The notes beneath the pieces were generated by a model. That model was not told where the DNA came from. It did no database searches and saw nothing but the letters and a program-made list of their open reading frames with translations. Of a stretch of DNA of 64,000 nucleotides, positions 44,990-53,386 are shown piece after piece. The stretch is from Selenomonadaceae bacterium (GTDB lineage Bacteria; Bacillota; Negativicutes; Selenomonadales; Selenomonadaceae): NCBI GenBank assembly GCA_017515635.1, contig JAFWFO010000054.1:21974-85973 (forward strand). Reading direction: 5' to 3'. Positions within the stretch are counted from its first letter, which is position 1, and each line of letters starts with the position of its first letter. The translations under genes and the position numbers were made by a program.

Positions 44990-46222
44990 TTATTTCATGG
45001 CGCGAAGAATTTTTTCCGCAACGCCGTGCATTTTCTCGAACGAAATCGAACAGGCGGCAACGCGCACGCCCAATTTCAGCGGGACGGCGAAAACTAAATC
45101 GTCGTGAAGTTTTTGGCAGACGGCGGCGGGATCTTCGGCAGGCACCGCGATAAAAAATCCGCCTTTGTACGGAACAATTTTCAAGCCGCAAGCTTTTGCC
45201 TCGTCGACGAAAACATCTGCACGGCGTTTCACCATTTGATAAAGTCCGTCGCGTTCGGCTTCGTATTGCGACAGAATTTCCGTGTCATTCATGAGCTTAA
45301 CCAAAGTTGCTTGCGAACCGCGATTAATGTTCGACCAAGTGGCGCGGCTGGAATATTTGCCGACTTCTTTGAACTCGTCGATAATTTTTTCATCCGCTGA
45401 CACGCCGATAAGTGCGCCCGTGCGTTGCCCGTAAAATGTGAAACTCTTCGACATGCTGAAAGAAATCATCACGAAAAGATTTTCGGGCAGATTGGAAAAT
45501 TTTTTCATGAAAGCCCGCGTGGAATTTTTTTCGCCCGCGAAGTCGATATAAGCCACGTCGACGAGCAGAGAAATTTTTTTGCCGGCAGACACTTGAGCTT
45601 TAAGCACGTCAAGAACTTTGTCCCATTCGTCGAGGCTGAGCGCGTAGCCAGTCGGATTGTGCGCGGGCGTGTTGATAATCACGAGCAAAGAATTTTGTTC
45701 CTTCAACAGCGCGTCGACTTTAACCGCAAAATCCATAATGTTGAAGTTCAACGCGTCGTCAAAAAGTTTGAAAGTCTCAAGCCGTTTGCCGGTTTCGTTA
45801 CAGATAATATCGTAAGTTCCCCAACGCCAATCGCCCGTCAACACGGCGTCTCCGCGTTCGGCGTAGTTTGCAATGGCGTGATGAATCGCGCCCGTGCCGC
45901 CGGCCGTCGCAATCGCCGCGATATGTCCTTCGGGTTTACAATCGGCAAAAGTCCAATCAATAGCCGCGTTCAAGTAATCGGGCAGTCCCACAATCGGCGC
46001 GTAGGCAACGAGTTCCGACATTTCCATCGAGCGGAAAATTTTTTCGACGGTAGTGAGCGTCGCCAATTTGCCGTCTTCGTTCAAAACAACGCCGATTGTC
46101 GCGTTGGTGACGGAATCTGCGCCGTGAATTTTTATCGCCTCGTTGCAAGCGCGGTTGGCGTCGAAAATCGCATCTTTAAGTTTTCTGCCCGCCGCGTGCG
46201 TTGCTGCCATGGTCATTGACAT
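44990..46222 (-). CDS. Class I aminotransferase (aspartate/aromatic type)
   Basis: 410 residues, fold-type I PLP enzyme. PLP-lysine block SFSMSKSFTFYGQRTG, phosphate-binding ATAGGTGAIHHAIANY, NTPAHNPTGYALSLDEW with the Asn that binds the cofactor, and a C-terminal arginine in LGVRVAACSIS. It resembles tyrosine/aromatic and aspartate aminotransferases of the TyrB/AspC type, but specificity cannot be set by eye. Start ATG 46222 with AAGGAG. A promoter lies 37 bases upstream of the start, and a terminator lies at the 3' end. Confidence 0.9.
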   Translation of the reverse strand: MSMTMAATHAAGRKLKDAIFDANRACNEAIKIHGADSVTNATIGVVLNEDGKLATLTTVEKIFRSMEMSELVAYAPIVGLPDYLNAAIDWTFADCKPEGHIAAIATAGGTGAIHHAIANYAERGDAVLTGDWRWGTYDIICNETGKRLETFKLFDDALNFNIMDFAVKVDALLKEQNSLLVIINTPAHNPTGYALSLDEWDKVLDVLKAQVSAGKKISLLVDVAYIDFAGEKNSTRAFMKKFSNLPENLFVMISFSMSKSFTFYGQRTGALIGVSADEKIIDEFKEVGKYSSRATWSNINRGSQATLVKLMNDTEILSQYEAERDGLYQMVKRRADVFVDEAKACGLKIVPYKGGFFIAVPAEDPAAVCQKLHDDLVFAVPLKLGVRVAACSISFEKMHGVAEKILRAMK

Positions 46223-46258
46223 TTTGGAAAGTCTCCTTTGATTTGAATTGTCGCCGTC

Positions 46259-46286
46259 ATTATAACCTTTCGCGGGCTTTTGGCAA
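46259..46286 (-). promoter_or_regulatory. Promoter for the aminotransferase gene
   Basis: Minus strand TTGCCA, 16-base spacer, perfect TATAAT. Confidence 0.65.
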
Positions 46287-46313
46287 ATTTTTTCGCAATG
46301 TATTCAAGTATTC

Positions 46314-46343
46314 AAAAAGCGTCGAAGAAAATTCCTCGGCGCT
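46314..46343 (-). terminator. Terminator of lysC
   Basis: Arms AGCGTCGA and TCGGCGCT (one mismatch) with T5 on the minus strand, about 20 bases past the lysC stop. Confidence 0.65.
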
Positions 46344-46362
46344 TGAAATTTTTCGTGACGAT

Positions 46363-47598
46363 TTATTTATCAGGGAAAAATTCGTCGTGAATGCTGTTGA
46401 CGGCGTCGGCGACCTGCGAACCTTTGACCAAGCAAGAAACGCTGATTTCGGACGTGCTGATAATGTCGATGTTGACATCCGCACGCGCCAACGCACCGAA
46501 CATGCGAGCCGCAATACCGGGACTGCCCAACATGCCCGCGCCGACGATTGAAACTTTTGCCATGTCCTCTTCAAACAGAACGGTTATCGCGTTGATTTTT
46601 TCGCTGACGACGCCGATAACTTTTTTCGCTTCGGGCAAGTCGTTAAGGTTAATCGTAAAGACAATGTCGTTAATGTCGCGGTCGATGTTGCGGATACTTT
46701 GAACGATCATGTCAACATCAATGTTCGCGTCCGCCAAAGCTTTAAACAACGTGTGCGCGACGCCGGGCGTGTTCGGGACGCCGAGCACGGAAATTTTTGC
46801 AACCTTCATATCGTGGGCAACGCCGCGAATTTCAAAATCTTTTTCCTCCACAGTGTAATCCTCCCGAATAATCGTGCCCGCCTTGTCGGTGAAAGTCGAG
46901 CGAACGTGAATAGGTATGTTGAAATATTGCCCCATTTCGACGGAACGGGGTTGCATGACGCCCGCGCCGAGTCGTGCCATTTCCAACATTTCGTAGTAAG
47001 TAATTTCTTTCATCTTGCGAGCGTTTTTGACGATACGCGGGTCAGCTGAGTAAACGCCGTCCACGTCCGTAAAAATTTCGCATTCGTCGGCATTGAGCGC
47101 GCCGGCAAGAGCAACGGCGGAAGTGTCGGAGCCGCCGCGTCCGAGTGTCACGGGGTCGCCGAATTTGTCCGCGCCCTGGAAACCTGCCACGACGACGACA
47201 TTGCCTTTGTCAAGTTCTTCGTGCACGCGTTTGGGTTTGATGCCCAAAATTCTGCCTTTGGTGTGCACGGAACTTGTTTTCATGCCGACTTGTGCGCCCG
47301 TCAACGAAATTGCGGGTTGTCCCAACTTTTGGAACGCCATAGCCAACAGCGCAATCGAAACTTGTTCGCCCGTCGTCAAGAGCATATCCATTTCACGCGC
47401 ATAATCGGCTTTGTAAGGTTCGGGGTCGATGCCGCTTGCCAACGCGATTAGATTATCAGTTGTCTTGCCCATTGCCGAAACAACCACGACAATTTTGTCG
47501 CCGTCTTTTTTTTCGGAGAGGATTCTTTTCGCCACTGCCAAAATTTTATCGGTCGTCGCAACCGAACTGCCGCCGAATTTTTTCACAACGAGAGCCAT
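46363..47598 (-). CDS. lysC: Aspartokinase
   Basis: About 411 residues. N-terminal VVKKFGGSSVA, TTGEQVSIALLAMA and the nucleotide-binding TLGRGGSDTSAVALA define the kinase domain; two ACT domains follow (AKISVLGVPNTPGVAHTLF, AKVSIVGAGMLGSPGIAARMF) and give feedback control, usually by lysine and/or threonine. First step of the Asp-derived amino-acid and diaminopimelate pathway. Start ATG 47598 is preferred to the frame's first codon. The 77-base leader is too short for a lysine riboswitch. Confidence 0.96.
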   Translation of the reverse strand: MALVVKKFGGSSVATTDKILAVAKRILSEKKDGDKIVVVVSAMGKTTDNLIALASGIDPEPYKADYAREMDMLLTTGEQVSIALLAMAFQKLGQPAISLTGAQVGMKTSSVHTKGRILGIKPKRVHEELDKGNVVVVAGFQGADKFGDPVTLGRGGSDTSAVALAGALNADECEIFTDVDGVYSADPRIVKNARKMKEITYYEMLEMARLGAGVMQPRSVEMGQYFNIPIHVRSTFTDKAGTIIREDYTVEEKDFEIRGVAHDMKVAKISVLGVPNTPGVAHTLFKALADANIDVDMIVQSIRNIDRDINDIVFTINLNDLPEAKKVIGVVSEKINAITVLFEEDMAKVSIVGAGMLGSPGIAARMFGALARADVNIDIISTSEISVSCLVKGSQVADAVNSIHDEFFPDK

Positions 47599-47675
47599 TA
47601 TTTTCAAAGCCTCCTTAGCACAGCTCGGAAAGTTTTCGCGAACTGCGACGCTTCATTTATTTTTCAGTTTCGGGC

Positions 47676-47704
47676 ATTGTAACAGAGAATATCACGTTAG
47701 TCAA
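47676..47704 (-). promoter_or_regulatory. Sigma70-type promoter for lysC
   Basis: Minus strand TTGACT, 17-base spacer, TACAAT. Confidence 0.75.
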
Positions 47705-47716
47705 AATTTTCAACGC

Positions 47717-47751
47717 AAAAAAATCCCCCGCGTCGGCGGAGGAAATTTTTT
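47717..47751 (-). terminator. Terminator of the 47770-48015 gene
   Basis: Arms TCCCCCGC and GCGGAGGA (one mismatch), T-rich tail on the minus strand. Confidence 0.7.
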
Positions 47752-47769
47752 CCCGAAACTCCGAGGCAA

Positions 47770-48015
47770 TCATTTTTTCGCGGTCTTGACGGGTTTTTCC
47801 GCAGGCTTCGCGGGAGCCGCCAACTCTTGAAAAATTTCGACGAGCGCAACTTTCACCACGTCCAAAACGTCCGCCAAAACTGCATTGTACAAGTCGCCGC
47901 CGTCGGTGACGCCGCGTCCGTTCGCCGTGATGAAAAATTTCTTCGGGTGTTCGCCCGACTTCATGGCCGCATCAATTTTGTCCGCAACCAACTTTGCAAG
48001 CTGCTCTTTATCCAT
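47770..48015 (-). CDS. Small conserved-looking protein of unknown function
   Basis: 81 residues from ATG 48015 with GGGAG upstream. It has an amphipathic N-terminal helix (QLAKLVADKIDAAMKSG), a central KKFFITANGRGVTDGGDLYNAV segment and a Lys/Pro/Ala-rich tail (AAPAKPAEKPVKTAKK), which suggests a basic, possibly nucleic-acid-contacting end. No signal peptide. Single gene with its own terminator. I do not recognise the family. Confidence 0.65.
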   Translation of the reverse strand: MDKEQLAKLVADKIDAAMKSGEHPKKFFITANGRGVTDGGDLYNAVLADVLDVVKVALVEIFQELAAPAKPAEKPVKTAKK

Positions 48016-48119
48016 TAATCTTCAACTCCCAAAATATTTTTCAACGAAATTTCTGCACGCTGAAAGAAATTCCTGCCGCATGTCAAAATTTTAATTGTGA
48101 GCCGGCAAAAATTCGCGGC

Positions 48120-48148
48120 TTGCACATTTACGACGCCTTTTGTAAAAT
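48120..48148 (+). promoter_or_regulatory. Promoter for the secreted paralogue pair
   Basis: TTGCAC, 17-base spacer, TAAAAT, about 40 bases before the first start codon. Confidence 0.6.
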
Positions 48149-48187
48149 GTGACGCGTTACAGATTGATTCAACGAGGAGGATTTTTT

Positions 48188-48760
48188 ATGCTGAAGAAAA
48201 TTTTTATTGCGCTGACGATTTTGCTTTGCGTGGCGGGAAACAATACCGAGGCCGCCGAACAATTTACGGACGACCAACTTAAGCAAATGATTTCGACCAC
48301 CATGCAAAATCCCGTTACGGTGCCGCTCAATTTGGACATTGCGACTTTCAAAAAAAATTTTAACGAATTCATGACGAGTTTCATTGCGGAGACGAACGCC
48401 GGCGAAGATTCCGCGCAGTTGGAGAAAGTTTTTTTGATTGGCGAGCCGAAAGTCCTGACCAAAAACGGGCAGACGCTGTTTGTGAAAAATTTTCTTGAGA
48501 ACACGGCGATTTTCGGTTCCGTCGACGAAAACGGCAAGTTTAAGGTGCTTAACTTTTTTTCCACGCTTGCCGAAAACAAAAATGAAATGCTTATGCGTCG
48601 GTTGATTCTCGAAGCGTTCGTCAGGGGAATTTCGCCCGACGTTGACGCGGCCGCTTTGCTCAACAAGGCGAAAGAAAATCCGACCGTGACGGCCGGCGGC
48701 ATCAAGTTTTCGTTTTCGACCGTCGATAACATGGATATTGTTTCCGCTGTCGCCGAATGA
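48188..48760 (+). CDS. Secreted protein of unknown function, paralogue A
   Basis: 190 residues. Signal peptide MLKKIFIALTILLCVAGNNTEA. Mature part: FTDDQLKQMISTTMQNPVTVPLNLDIATFKKNFNEFM, then LEKVFLIGEPKVL, then LILEAFVRGISPDVD and VTAGGIKFSFSTVDN. The same pattern occurs in the next gene, so they are tandem paralogues diverged at most positions. Start ATG 48188 after GAGGAGG. No known family was recognised. The export signal and the pairing suggest an envelope role. Confidence 0.75.
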   Translation: MLKKIFIALTILLCVAGNNTEAAEQFTDDQLKQMISTTMQNPVTVPLNLDIATFKKNFNEFMTSFIAETNAGEDSAQLEKVFLIGEPKVLTKNGQTLFVKNFLENTAIFGSVDENGKFKVLNFFSTLAENKNEMLMRRLILEAFVRGISPDVDAAALLNKAKENPTVTAGGIKFSFSTVDNMDIVSAVAE

Positions 48761-48772
48761 GGAGGTCTTAAC

Positions 48773-49375
48773 TTGAAAAAATTTTTTATCGCGTTGATGA
48801 TTTTGTTTTGCGTGACGGGCGGAAATGTCAATGCCGCGTCGTTCACAGACAGCCAATTCGACAAAATTTTCACCGACGTGACAAAAAATCCCGCCGCCGC
48901 GCCCGAAAGTTCCGCGACACTCGATTTGAACATTGACACGCTCAAGGAAAAATTTAACGGCTTTGTCGCGCCGTTCCTTAAGCAGTCATTGGGCGTTGAT
49001 GACATTTCGGCGTTTGAACATATCTTCATGATTAAGGAATACAAAATTTTCCCGAATGATGGCGGTGATACTTTCGCGAACGTTTTCGGCACGAAAAATC
49101 CAAATGTCGCGATTGTCGGCGTCGCCGTGCCCAACGGCGGAAATTTTAAAGTTCTGCAGTGCTGTTACACGACGCCCGAAGACAGCGACGAAATTTTTGC
49201 CGCGCAACTGGCACTTGCGGCGTTCGTGTACTGCGTCGCGCCCGATGTAGAAATTCCGACTTTGATGAGCGAACTGACTGCCGAAAATTCTTCGGGCACC
49301 GTCACGAAAGGCAACGTGAAATTTTCCATTGCCGAAGACGGAAATTTGAACATGCTGACTGTCGTCGCCAAATAG
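48773..49375 (+). CDS. Secreted protein of unknown function, paralogue B
   Basis: 200 residues. Signal peptide MKKFFIALMILFCVTGGNVNA, then FTDSQFDKIFTDVTKNP and TLDLNIDTLKEKFNGFVAPFL, aligned with the corresponding blocks of paralogue A, and VTKGNVKFSIAEDGNLN near the end. It lacks some of A's charged segments and has two adjacent cysteines (LQCCYTT). Start TTG 48773 with GAGGAGG seven bases upstream, 12 bases after the A stop. Same operon. Confidence 0.75.
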   Translation: MKKFFIALMILFCVTGGNVNAASFTDSQFDKIFTDVTKNPAAAPESSATLDLNIDTLKEKFNGFVAPFLKQSLGVDDISAFEHIFMIKEYKIFPNDGGDTFANVFGTKNPNVAIVGVAVPNGGNFKVLQCCYTTPEDSDEIFAAQLALAAFVYCVAPDVEIPTLMSELTAENSSGTVTKGNVKFSIAEDGNLNMLTVVAK

Positions 49376-49379
49376 TTTG

Positions 49380-49408
49380 TTGACGCGGAAAAATCGCTGT
49401 GTTAATAT
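49380..49408 (+). promoter_or_regulatory. Promoter for the flavodoxin gene
   Basis: TTGACG, 17-base spacer, TAATAT, about 40 bases before the start. A long AT-rich leader and GGAGGG follow. Confidence 0.65.
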
Positions 49409-49448
49409 GTGCGCGGTTTAAAGTCAAATTTTTTTGGAGGGATTCTTA

Positions 49449-49877
49449 ATGAGTAAAATCGCGGTCGTGTTTTGGAGCGGCACCGGAAATACTGAAGCAA
49501 TGGCAGAAGCAGTTGCCGAAGGCGCAAAAGCTGCAGGCGCGGACGTTGAAGTTTTCCAGGTAGACGACTTCAACGCCACGGACATGGCTGACTACAACGG
49601 CTTTTTGTTCGGTTGCCCCGCAATGGGCGACGAAGTTTTGGAAGAAGATTCTTTCGAGCCTTTCTTCACCGATGCCGAAGCGAAACTCAACGGCGTGCCC
49701 GTCGGCTTGTTCGGCAGCTACGGCTGGGGCGGCGGCGCATGGATGGAAACTTGGAGCGAACGCACCAAAGAAGCCGGCGCGAAATTTGTCGGAAACGTTA
49801 TCGCGGAAAATGCTCCCGACGACGAAGCTCTTGAGAACTGCCGCAAACTCGGCGAGGATTTGGCAAAAGCTGTGTAA
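49449..49877 (+). CDS. Flavodoxin
   Basis: 142 residues, a short-chain flavodoxin. The FMN phosphate loop is SGTGNTEAMAEAVAEG. The aromatic FMN-stacking loop is near GSYGWGGGAWMETW, and FGCPAMGDEVLEEDSF is the 60s loop. It carries low-potential electrons in place of ferredoxin, usual in anaerobes. Start ATG 49449 after GGAGGG. It is monocistronic, with its own promoter and terminator. Confidence 0.95.
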   Translation: MSKIAVVFWSGTGNTEAMAEAVAEGAKAAGADVEVFQVDDFNATDMADYNGFLFGCPAMGDEVLEEDSFEPFFTDAEAKLNGVPVGLFGSYGWGGGAWMETWSERTKEAGAKFVGNVIAENAPDDEALENCRKLGEDLAKAV

Positions 49878-49899
49878 GAAATTTTTGCTCAACGACATA

Positions 49900-49938
49900 A
49901 AAAATCTCCGTTCCGAAACAGAGCGGAGTTATTTTTTC
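49900..49938. terminator. Bidirectional terminator after flavodoxin
   Basis: Arms CTCCGTTC and GAGCGGAG around CGAAACA, with A and T runs outside. It serves both the flavodoxin and the convergent GNAT gene. Confidence 0.8.
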
Positions 49939-49951
49939 TGTCGACGACGTT

Positions 49952-50473
49952 TTAAACTTCAGTTTGTCGGGCAAAATATTCGCGGTCGAGCATTCCGAAC
50001 ACGATTAAATTTTCATAGACGCCGTTTGTCAAAAGAATTTCTCGCAACAAACCTTCGCGCACGAAGCCCAAACTTTCGTACAAATTCAAGGCGATTGAAT
50101 TGTATTCTTTGCAGTCAATCCACACGCGGTGAAATTTTTTCGTCTCGAACGTCCATGCAAGCAAAAGTTTCAAAGACTCGCGACCGTAGCCCAAACCTTT
50201 GCGATCTATAATGACGTGAGTAAATTCCGCGCAGGGCGAATCAAGTTCCCTGAGCAAAAAATAACCTGCGCGGGTGCCGTCAAGTTCTTCGATGATGACG
50301 GACATTTTTTCCGAGCCGTCGGACGTGATGACTTCGCGTTGAAATTCTTCGTCGAACGGCACGATAAATTTTAAATTTTCGGGCGCGAACTGCAAAGCCA
50401 TGATGTAATTCAAATCCGTTTCATTTGCCCGCCGCAATCTCAAGCGTCGACCCGCGATTAAAATTTCGTTCAT
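49952..50473 (-). CDS. GNAT family N-acetyltransferase
   Basis: About 173 residues. RRLRLRRANETDLNYIMALQ is the N-terminal RimJ/RimL-type opening; THVIIDRKGLGYGRESLKLLLAW is the acetyl-CoA pyrophosphate loop (GxGxG/A-like); YNSIALNLYESLGFVREGLLRE is the C-terminal motif B. It acetylates an unknown amine (protein N-terminus, polyamine or amino sugar). Start ATG 50473 after AAAGGAG; the longer frame runs into the upstream divergent leader. Confidence 0.88.
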   Translation of the reverse strand: MNEILIAGRRLRLRRANETDLNYIMALQFAPENLKFIVPFDEEFQREVITSDGSEKMSVIIEELDGTRAGYFLLRELDSPCAEFTHVIIDRKGLGYGRESLKLLLAWTFETKKFHRVWIDCKEYNSIALNLYESLGFVREGLLREILLTNGVYENLIVFGMLDREYFARQTEV

Positions 50474-50571
50474 GAAAATCAACTCCTTTGGGGCGGCATA
50501 ATACAACGTCGAAAAATAAAAATCAATCACAGATTCATTTCGCATTACGCATTGATAAGAGGTGTTTTGAA

Positions 50572-51608
50572 CTGAATTCCTTTTTGATTACCGGCGGCGC
50601 AGGATTTTTTGGGAGCATTCTCAAGCAGGCCTTGTTGGAAGACAAAAATTTTTGTGTAAGCATCGACCTTGAGCGAGACGACTTCGTGCACGAAAATTTT
50701 ATCGCGATACAGGGCGACATACGAGATACGAATCTTTTAACGAAGATTTTTGCCGAACACAAATTCGACGCGATATTTCACTGCGCGGCGTTGTTGGCGC
50801 ACGAAGTCAAAGACCGTGACGAACTTTGGAGTTCAAACGTCGATGGTACGAAAATATTGTTGAATTCGCTTTGAACAACGATTGCAAAAAATTACTTTTC
50901 GTGTCGTCGAATTGTCTTTGGGGGCAAAGTTTCGATTATCCCGTAACGGAAGACGAACCGCCCGCGCCCATAGAAATTTATGGGCAGTCCAAATTTGAGT
51001 GCGAAAAAATTCTTTTGGGCAACGCGGACAAGCTTTGTTCAATAATCTTCAGATGCCCGACGATTATTGACGAAGGACGCCTGGGTTTGCTGAGTTTGCT
51101 TTTCGAGTTCATGGACGACGACAAAAAAATTCCGCTGGTCGGCGACGGCAACAATCGCTATCAATTCATTTATGCTAAAGATTTGGTCAACGCGATGAAA
51201 GCGGCTTTGAATCACGACAAGACCGAAGTTTTCAATATCGGTTCAGATAACGTAAAATCTTTCAACGAAGTCTATGAGTACGTGATAAAAAATGCCGGCT
51301 CAAAATCGAAGTTGATTCACTTCCCGAAAGCTCCAATGATTTTTTTGATGAAACTTTGCTATCGGCTCAAATTGTCACCTTTGGGGCCGTATCAATACAA
51401 AATGATTTCGGCAAGTTTCGTTTTCGACACGACGAAAATAAAAAAATTGCTCGGCTTCAAACCCACGCTGTCGAACGAAGAAATGCTGTTCAGGTCGTAC
51501 ATGTACTACAAAAAAAATCGCGAAGAAATTCAATCGCGAACAAACGTTTCGGCACACAAAAAGGGCGCGAACCCCGGAATAATTCGTCTGCTGAAATGGC
51601 TGATGTGA
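50572..51608 (+). pseudogene. NAD-dependent epimerase/dehydratase, single-base frameshift
   Basis: The first part (50572-50874) has the Rossmann NSFLITGGAGFFGS and HCAALLAHEVKDRDELWSSNVDGTK. It then stops because an A run at about 50846-50849 has four A instead of five. With one more A the frame runs straight into NIVEFALNNDCKKLLFVSSN and the rest of an SDR enzyme (catalytic-type IYGQSKFECEK, QFIYAKDLVNAM) to 51608. The likely start is CTG 50572 after AAGAGGTG. Sugar-nucleotide epimerases of this family act in surface polysaccharide synthesis. A sequencing error is possible. Confidence 0.8.
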
Positions 51609-51669
51609 CAAAAGTTTTTCAACAATTCATTACGAATTACGTATTACTCATTGATAAGAGGTGTTTTGT

Positions 51670-52773
51670 TTGGATCTTTTTAAAAATATCGACTGGTCAA
51701 CCGTGGCAGATGATTTGATTATCGTCGCGTGCATTTTGTCTGTTTCGTTGATTGTGGGCGTTGTGCTCAATCGCATGTTGACGAAAAAATTGGACGAGAA
51801 AGCCGAATCAACCGATTCTGAGCTGATGGAAATTTTTTTCCGCGCAATGAAAGGTTTGCCGATTTCGCTGTGCCTTGTGACGGGACTTTATTGGAGCGTT
51901 CAGGCGGCCACATTGCCGACGAGTCTCGACACGGTTTTTTCTTACGTGCTGTTCACGGTTATCGTGTTTTCGTTGACGCGGGTTTGTGAACGAACGCTTT
52001 CGGGTTTCATCCGCCTGAAATTTTCCGGCTCAAGCGACATAACGCAATCGACGTTGCTCGATACGATTTTCCGCGTGGCAATTTACGCGTCGGGCGTGCT
52101 GATTGTCTTGGACTACTTCAACATTTCGATCGCGCCGATTATGGCGGCAATGGGTGTCGGCGGTATGGCGGTTGCGTTCGGCGTGCGCGAGACGCTGGAA
52201 AATGTTTTTTCCGGACTGCAAATCATTGTTTCCAAACAACTGCGCGTCAACGACTACATAAAACTTTCCACGGGCGACGAAGGGCGCGTTACCGACATCA
52301 ACTGGCGTTACATTACGATAACGCCACCTTCAGACAGCAACGTCGTTGTTATCCCGAATAAAGTTATCGCCAGCTCTGTCACAACGAACTATTCGCAACC
52401 GCGTGACGACATTGTCCTTATCGTGCCGATTGGCGTCGGCTACGAAAGCGACCTTGAGCACGTCGAACGCGTGACGATTGAGGTTGCCCGTGAACTTCAG
52501 ATTAAAATTGATGGCTACGAACCGGAATTCGACGAAAACGGCGTGGACAGAAGCCCGCTTTCGCCCGTCGTGCGCTATCAAAAATTTAACGATTCGTCGA
52601 TTGATTTCAATGCGGTCATGCACGTCAGAAGTTTCACCAATCAATATTTGTTGAAGCACGAATTCATCAAGGCAATTACTAAGCGTTATCGCGAAGAAGG
52701 TATCAATATTCCGTTCCCGATTCGCACGCTGGATTTGCCTGAGGATAAAAAATCTGTAGACTTAAGGAAGTGA
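51670..52773 (+). CDS. MscS family mechanosensitive channel
   Basis: About 367 residues. Four N-terminal membrane spans (LIIVACILSVSLIVGVVLN, YVLFTVIVFSLT, FRVAIYASGVLIVLDYF, and the pore helix IAPIMAAMGVGGMAVAFGVRETLENVFSG). Then comes the beta domain (DEGRVTDINWRYITI, VVVIPNKVIASSVTTNYS) and a cytoplasmic cage. Releases solutes on osmotic downshock. Start TTG 51670 with AAGAGGTG. The 20 bases before it, CATTGATAAGAGGTGTTTTG, also precede the epimerase gene. Confidence 0.93.
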   Translation: MDLFKNIDWSTVADDLIIVACILSVSLIVGVVLNRMLTKKLDEKAESTDSELMEIFFRAMKGLPISLCLVTGLYWSVQAATLPTSLDTVFSYVLFTVIVFSLTRVCERTLSGFIRLKFSGSSDITQSTLLDTIFRVAIYASGVLIVLDYFNISIAPIMAAMGVGGMAVAFGVRETLENVFSGLQIIVSKQLRVNDYIKLSTGDEGRVTDINWRYITITPPSDSNVVVIPNKVIASSVTTNYSQPRDDIVLIVPIGVGYESDLEHVERVTIEVARELQIKIDGYEPEFDENGVDRSPLSPVVRYQKFNDSSIDFNAVMHVRSFTNQYLLKHEFIKAITKRYREEGINIPFPIRTLDLPEDKKSVDLRK

Positions 52774-52778
52774 TTTGT

Positions 52779-53015
52779 ATGATTGTTGACGGCGTGAAAG
52801 TTTCTTTTGTCGGCCTGGACGACGCCACCCGCGAAGAGGCCGCCAATTACGTCAGCTACGTCCGCGAACGTGTCGCCGACCCCGTCAAGACGATTATCGT
52901 CAAGGCGTGTGACGACGGCTGTGTTGACGTTTCGTACACTGCTCGCGGCGAAAAGTTTGAACGTATCCGACGCATAACCGGTGAAACGATAGCCGTCCGC
53001 CGACAAGCCGCATGA
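52779..53015 (+). CDS. Small conserved protein of unknown function
   Basis: 78 residues from ATG 52779 (GGAAG upstream). VKVSFVGLDDATREEAANYVSYVRERVADPVKTIIVKAC, then VDVSYTARGEKFERIRRITG. The alternation looks like a compact alpha/beta fold with a basic C-terminus. It follows mscS by five bases and so may be co-transcribed. I do not recognise a family with certainty. Confidence 0.7.
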   Translation: MIVDGVKVSFVGLDDATREEAANYVSYVRERVADPVKTIIVKACDDGCVDVSYTARGEKFERIRRITGETIAVRRQAA

Positions 53016-53312
53016 AGTCGACGGATTATCAGCGCGGTAAAAATCTGGAAACTCTCTTCGAGACAATCAGAGGTGAAGGACTTCACGGACGAAGTTCAGC
53101 CGCAACGCATAGGCGGTGTGATAATCCGCCCACGAGACCGCGCCACGCACGGCACTAAGCGTGAAAAGATATGCTGAACTGCAGGGCGACTTGCAGAAGT
53201 CGAGATAAAAAGCTCGGCGATAACAAATTTGTATCTCGTCGGAACGACAGATCGCTGGAATGACGCGAAAAAATCCGAAGAACATGACCGCGTCAAGCAC
53301 AACATTTTCGAG
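53012..53312 (+). pseudogene. Possible decayed reading frame after the small gene
   Basis: An ATG overlaps the stop of the preceding gene (ATGA) and opens MKSTDYQRGKNLETLFETIR. The neighbouring frame then reads VQPQRIGGVIIRPRDRATHG, meets one stop, and continues SAITNLYLVGTTDRWNDAKK to a stop at about 53312. Codon use is gene-like across the frame changes, which suggests a frameshifted gene. No family recognised. No structured RNA consensus was found either. Confidence 0.35.
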
Positions 53313-53328
53313 TAAACAATTTCACTAC

Positions 53329-53380
53329 AAAAAAAAAAAATTTCCCCGCGCAGATTTTTTCTACGCAGGGGATTTTTTTG
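53329..53380. terminator. Bidirectional terminator before flhG
   Basis: Arms CCCCGCGCAG and CTACGCAGGGG around a T6 loop, flanked by A12 and T7. It serves flhG on the minus strand. Confidence 0.85.
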
Positions 53381-53386
53381 TTTGAT

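Noticed and set aside
47599..47675. Lysine riboswitch in the lysC leader
   Set aside because: The leader between promoter and start is only about 77 bases, too short for the lysine aptamer, and no matching core was seen.
53016..53328. Candidate structured RNA (RNase P, tmRNA, SRP or group II intron)
   Set aside because: None of the conserved blocks of these RNAs is present; gene-like codons fit a decayed reading frame better.
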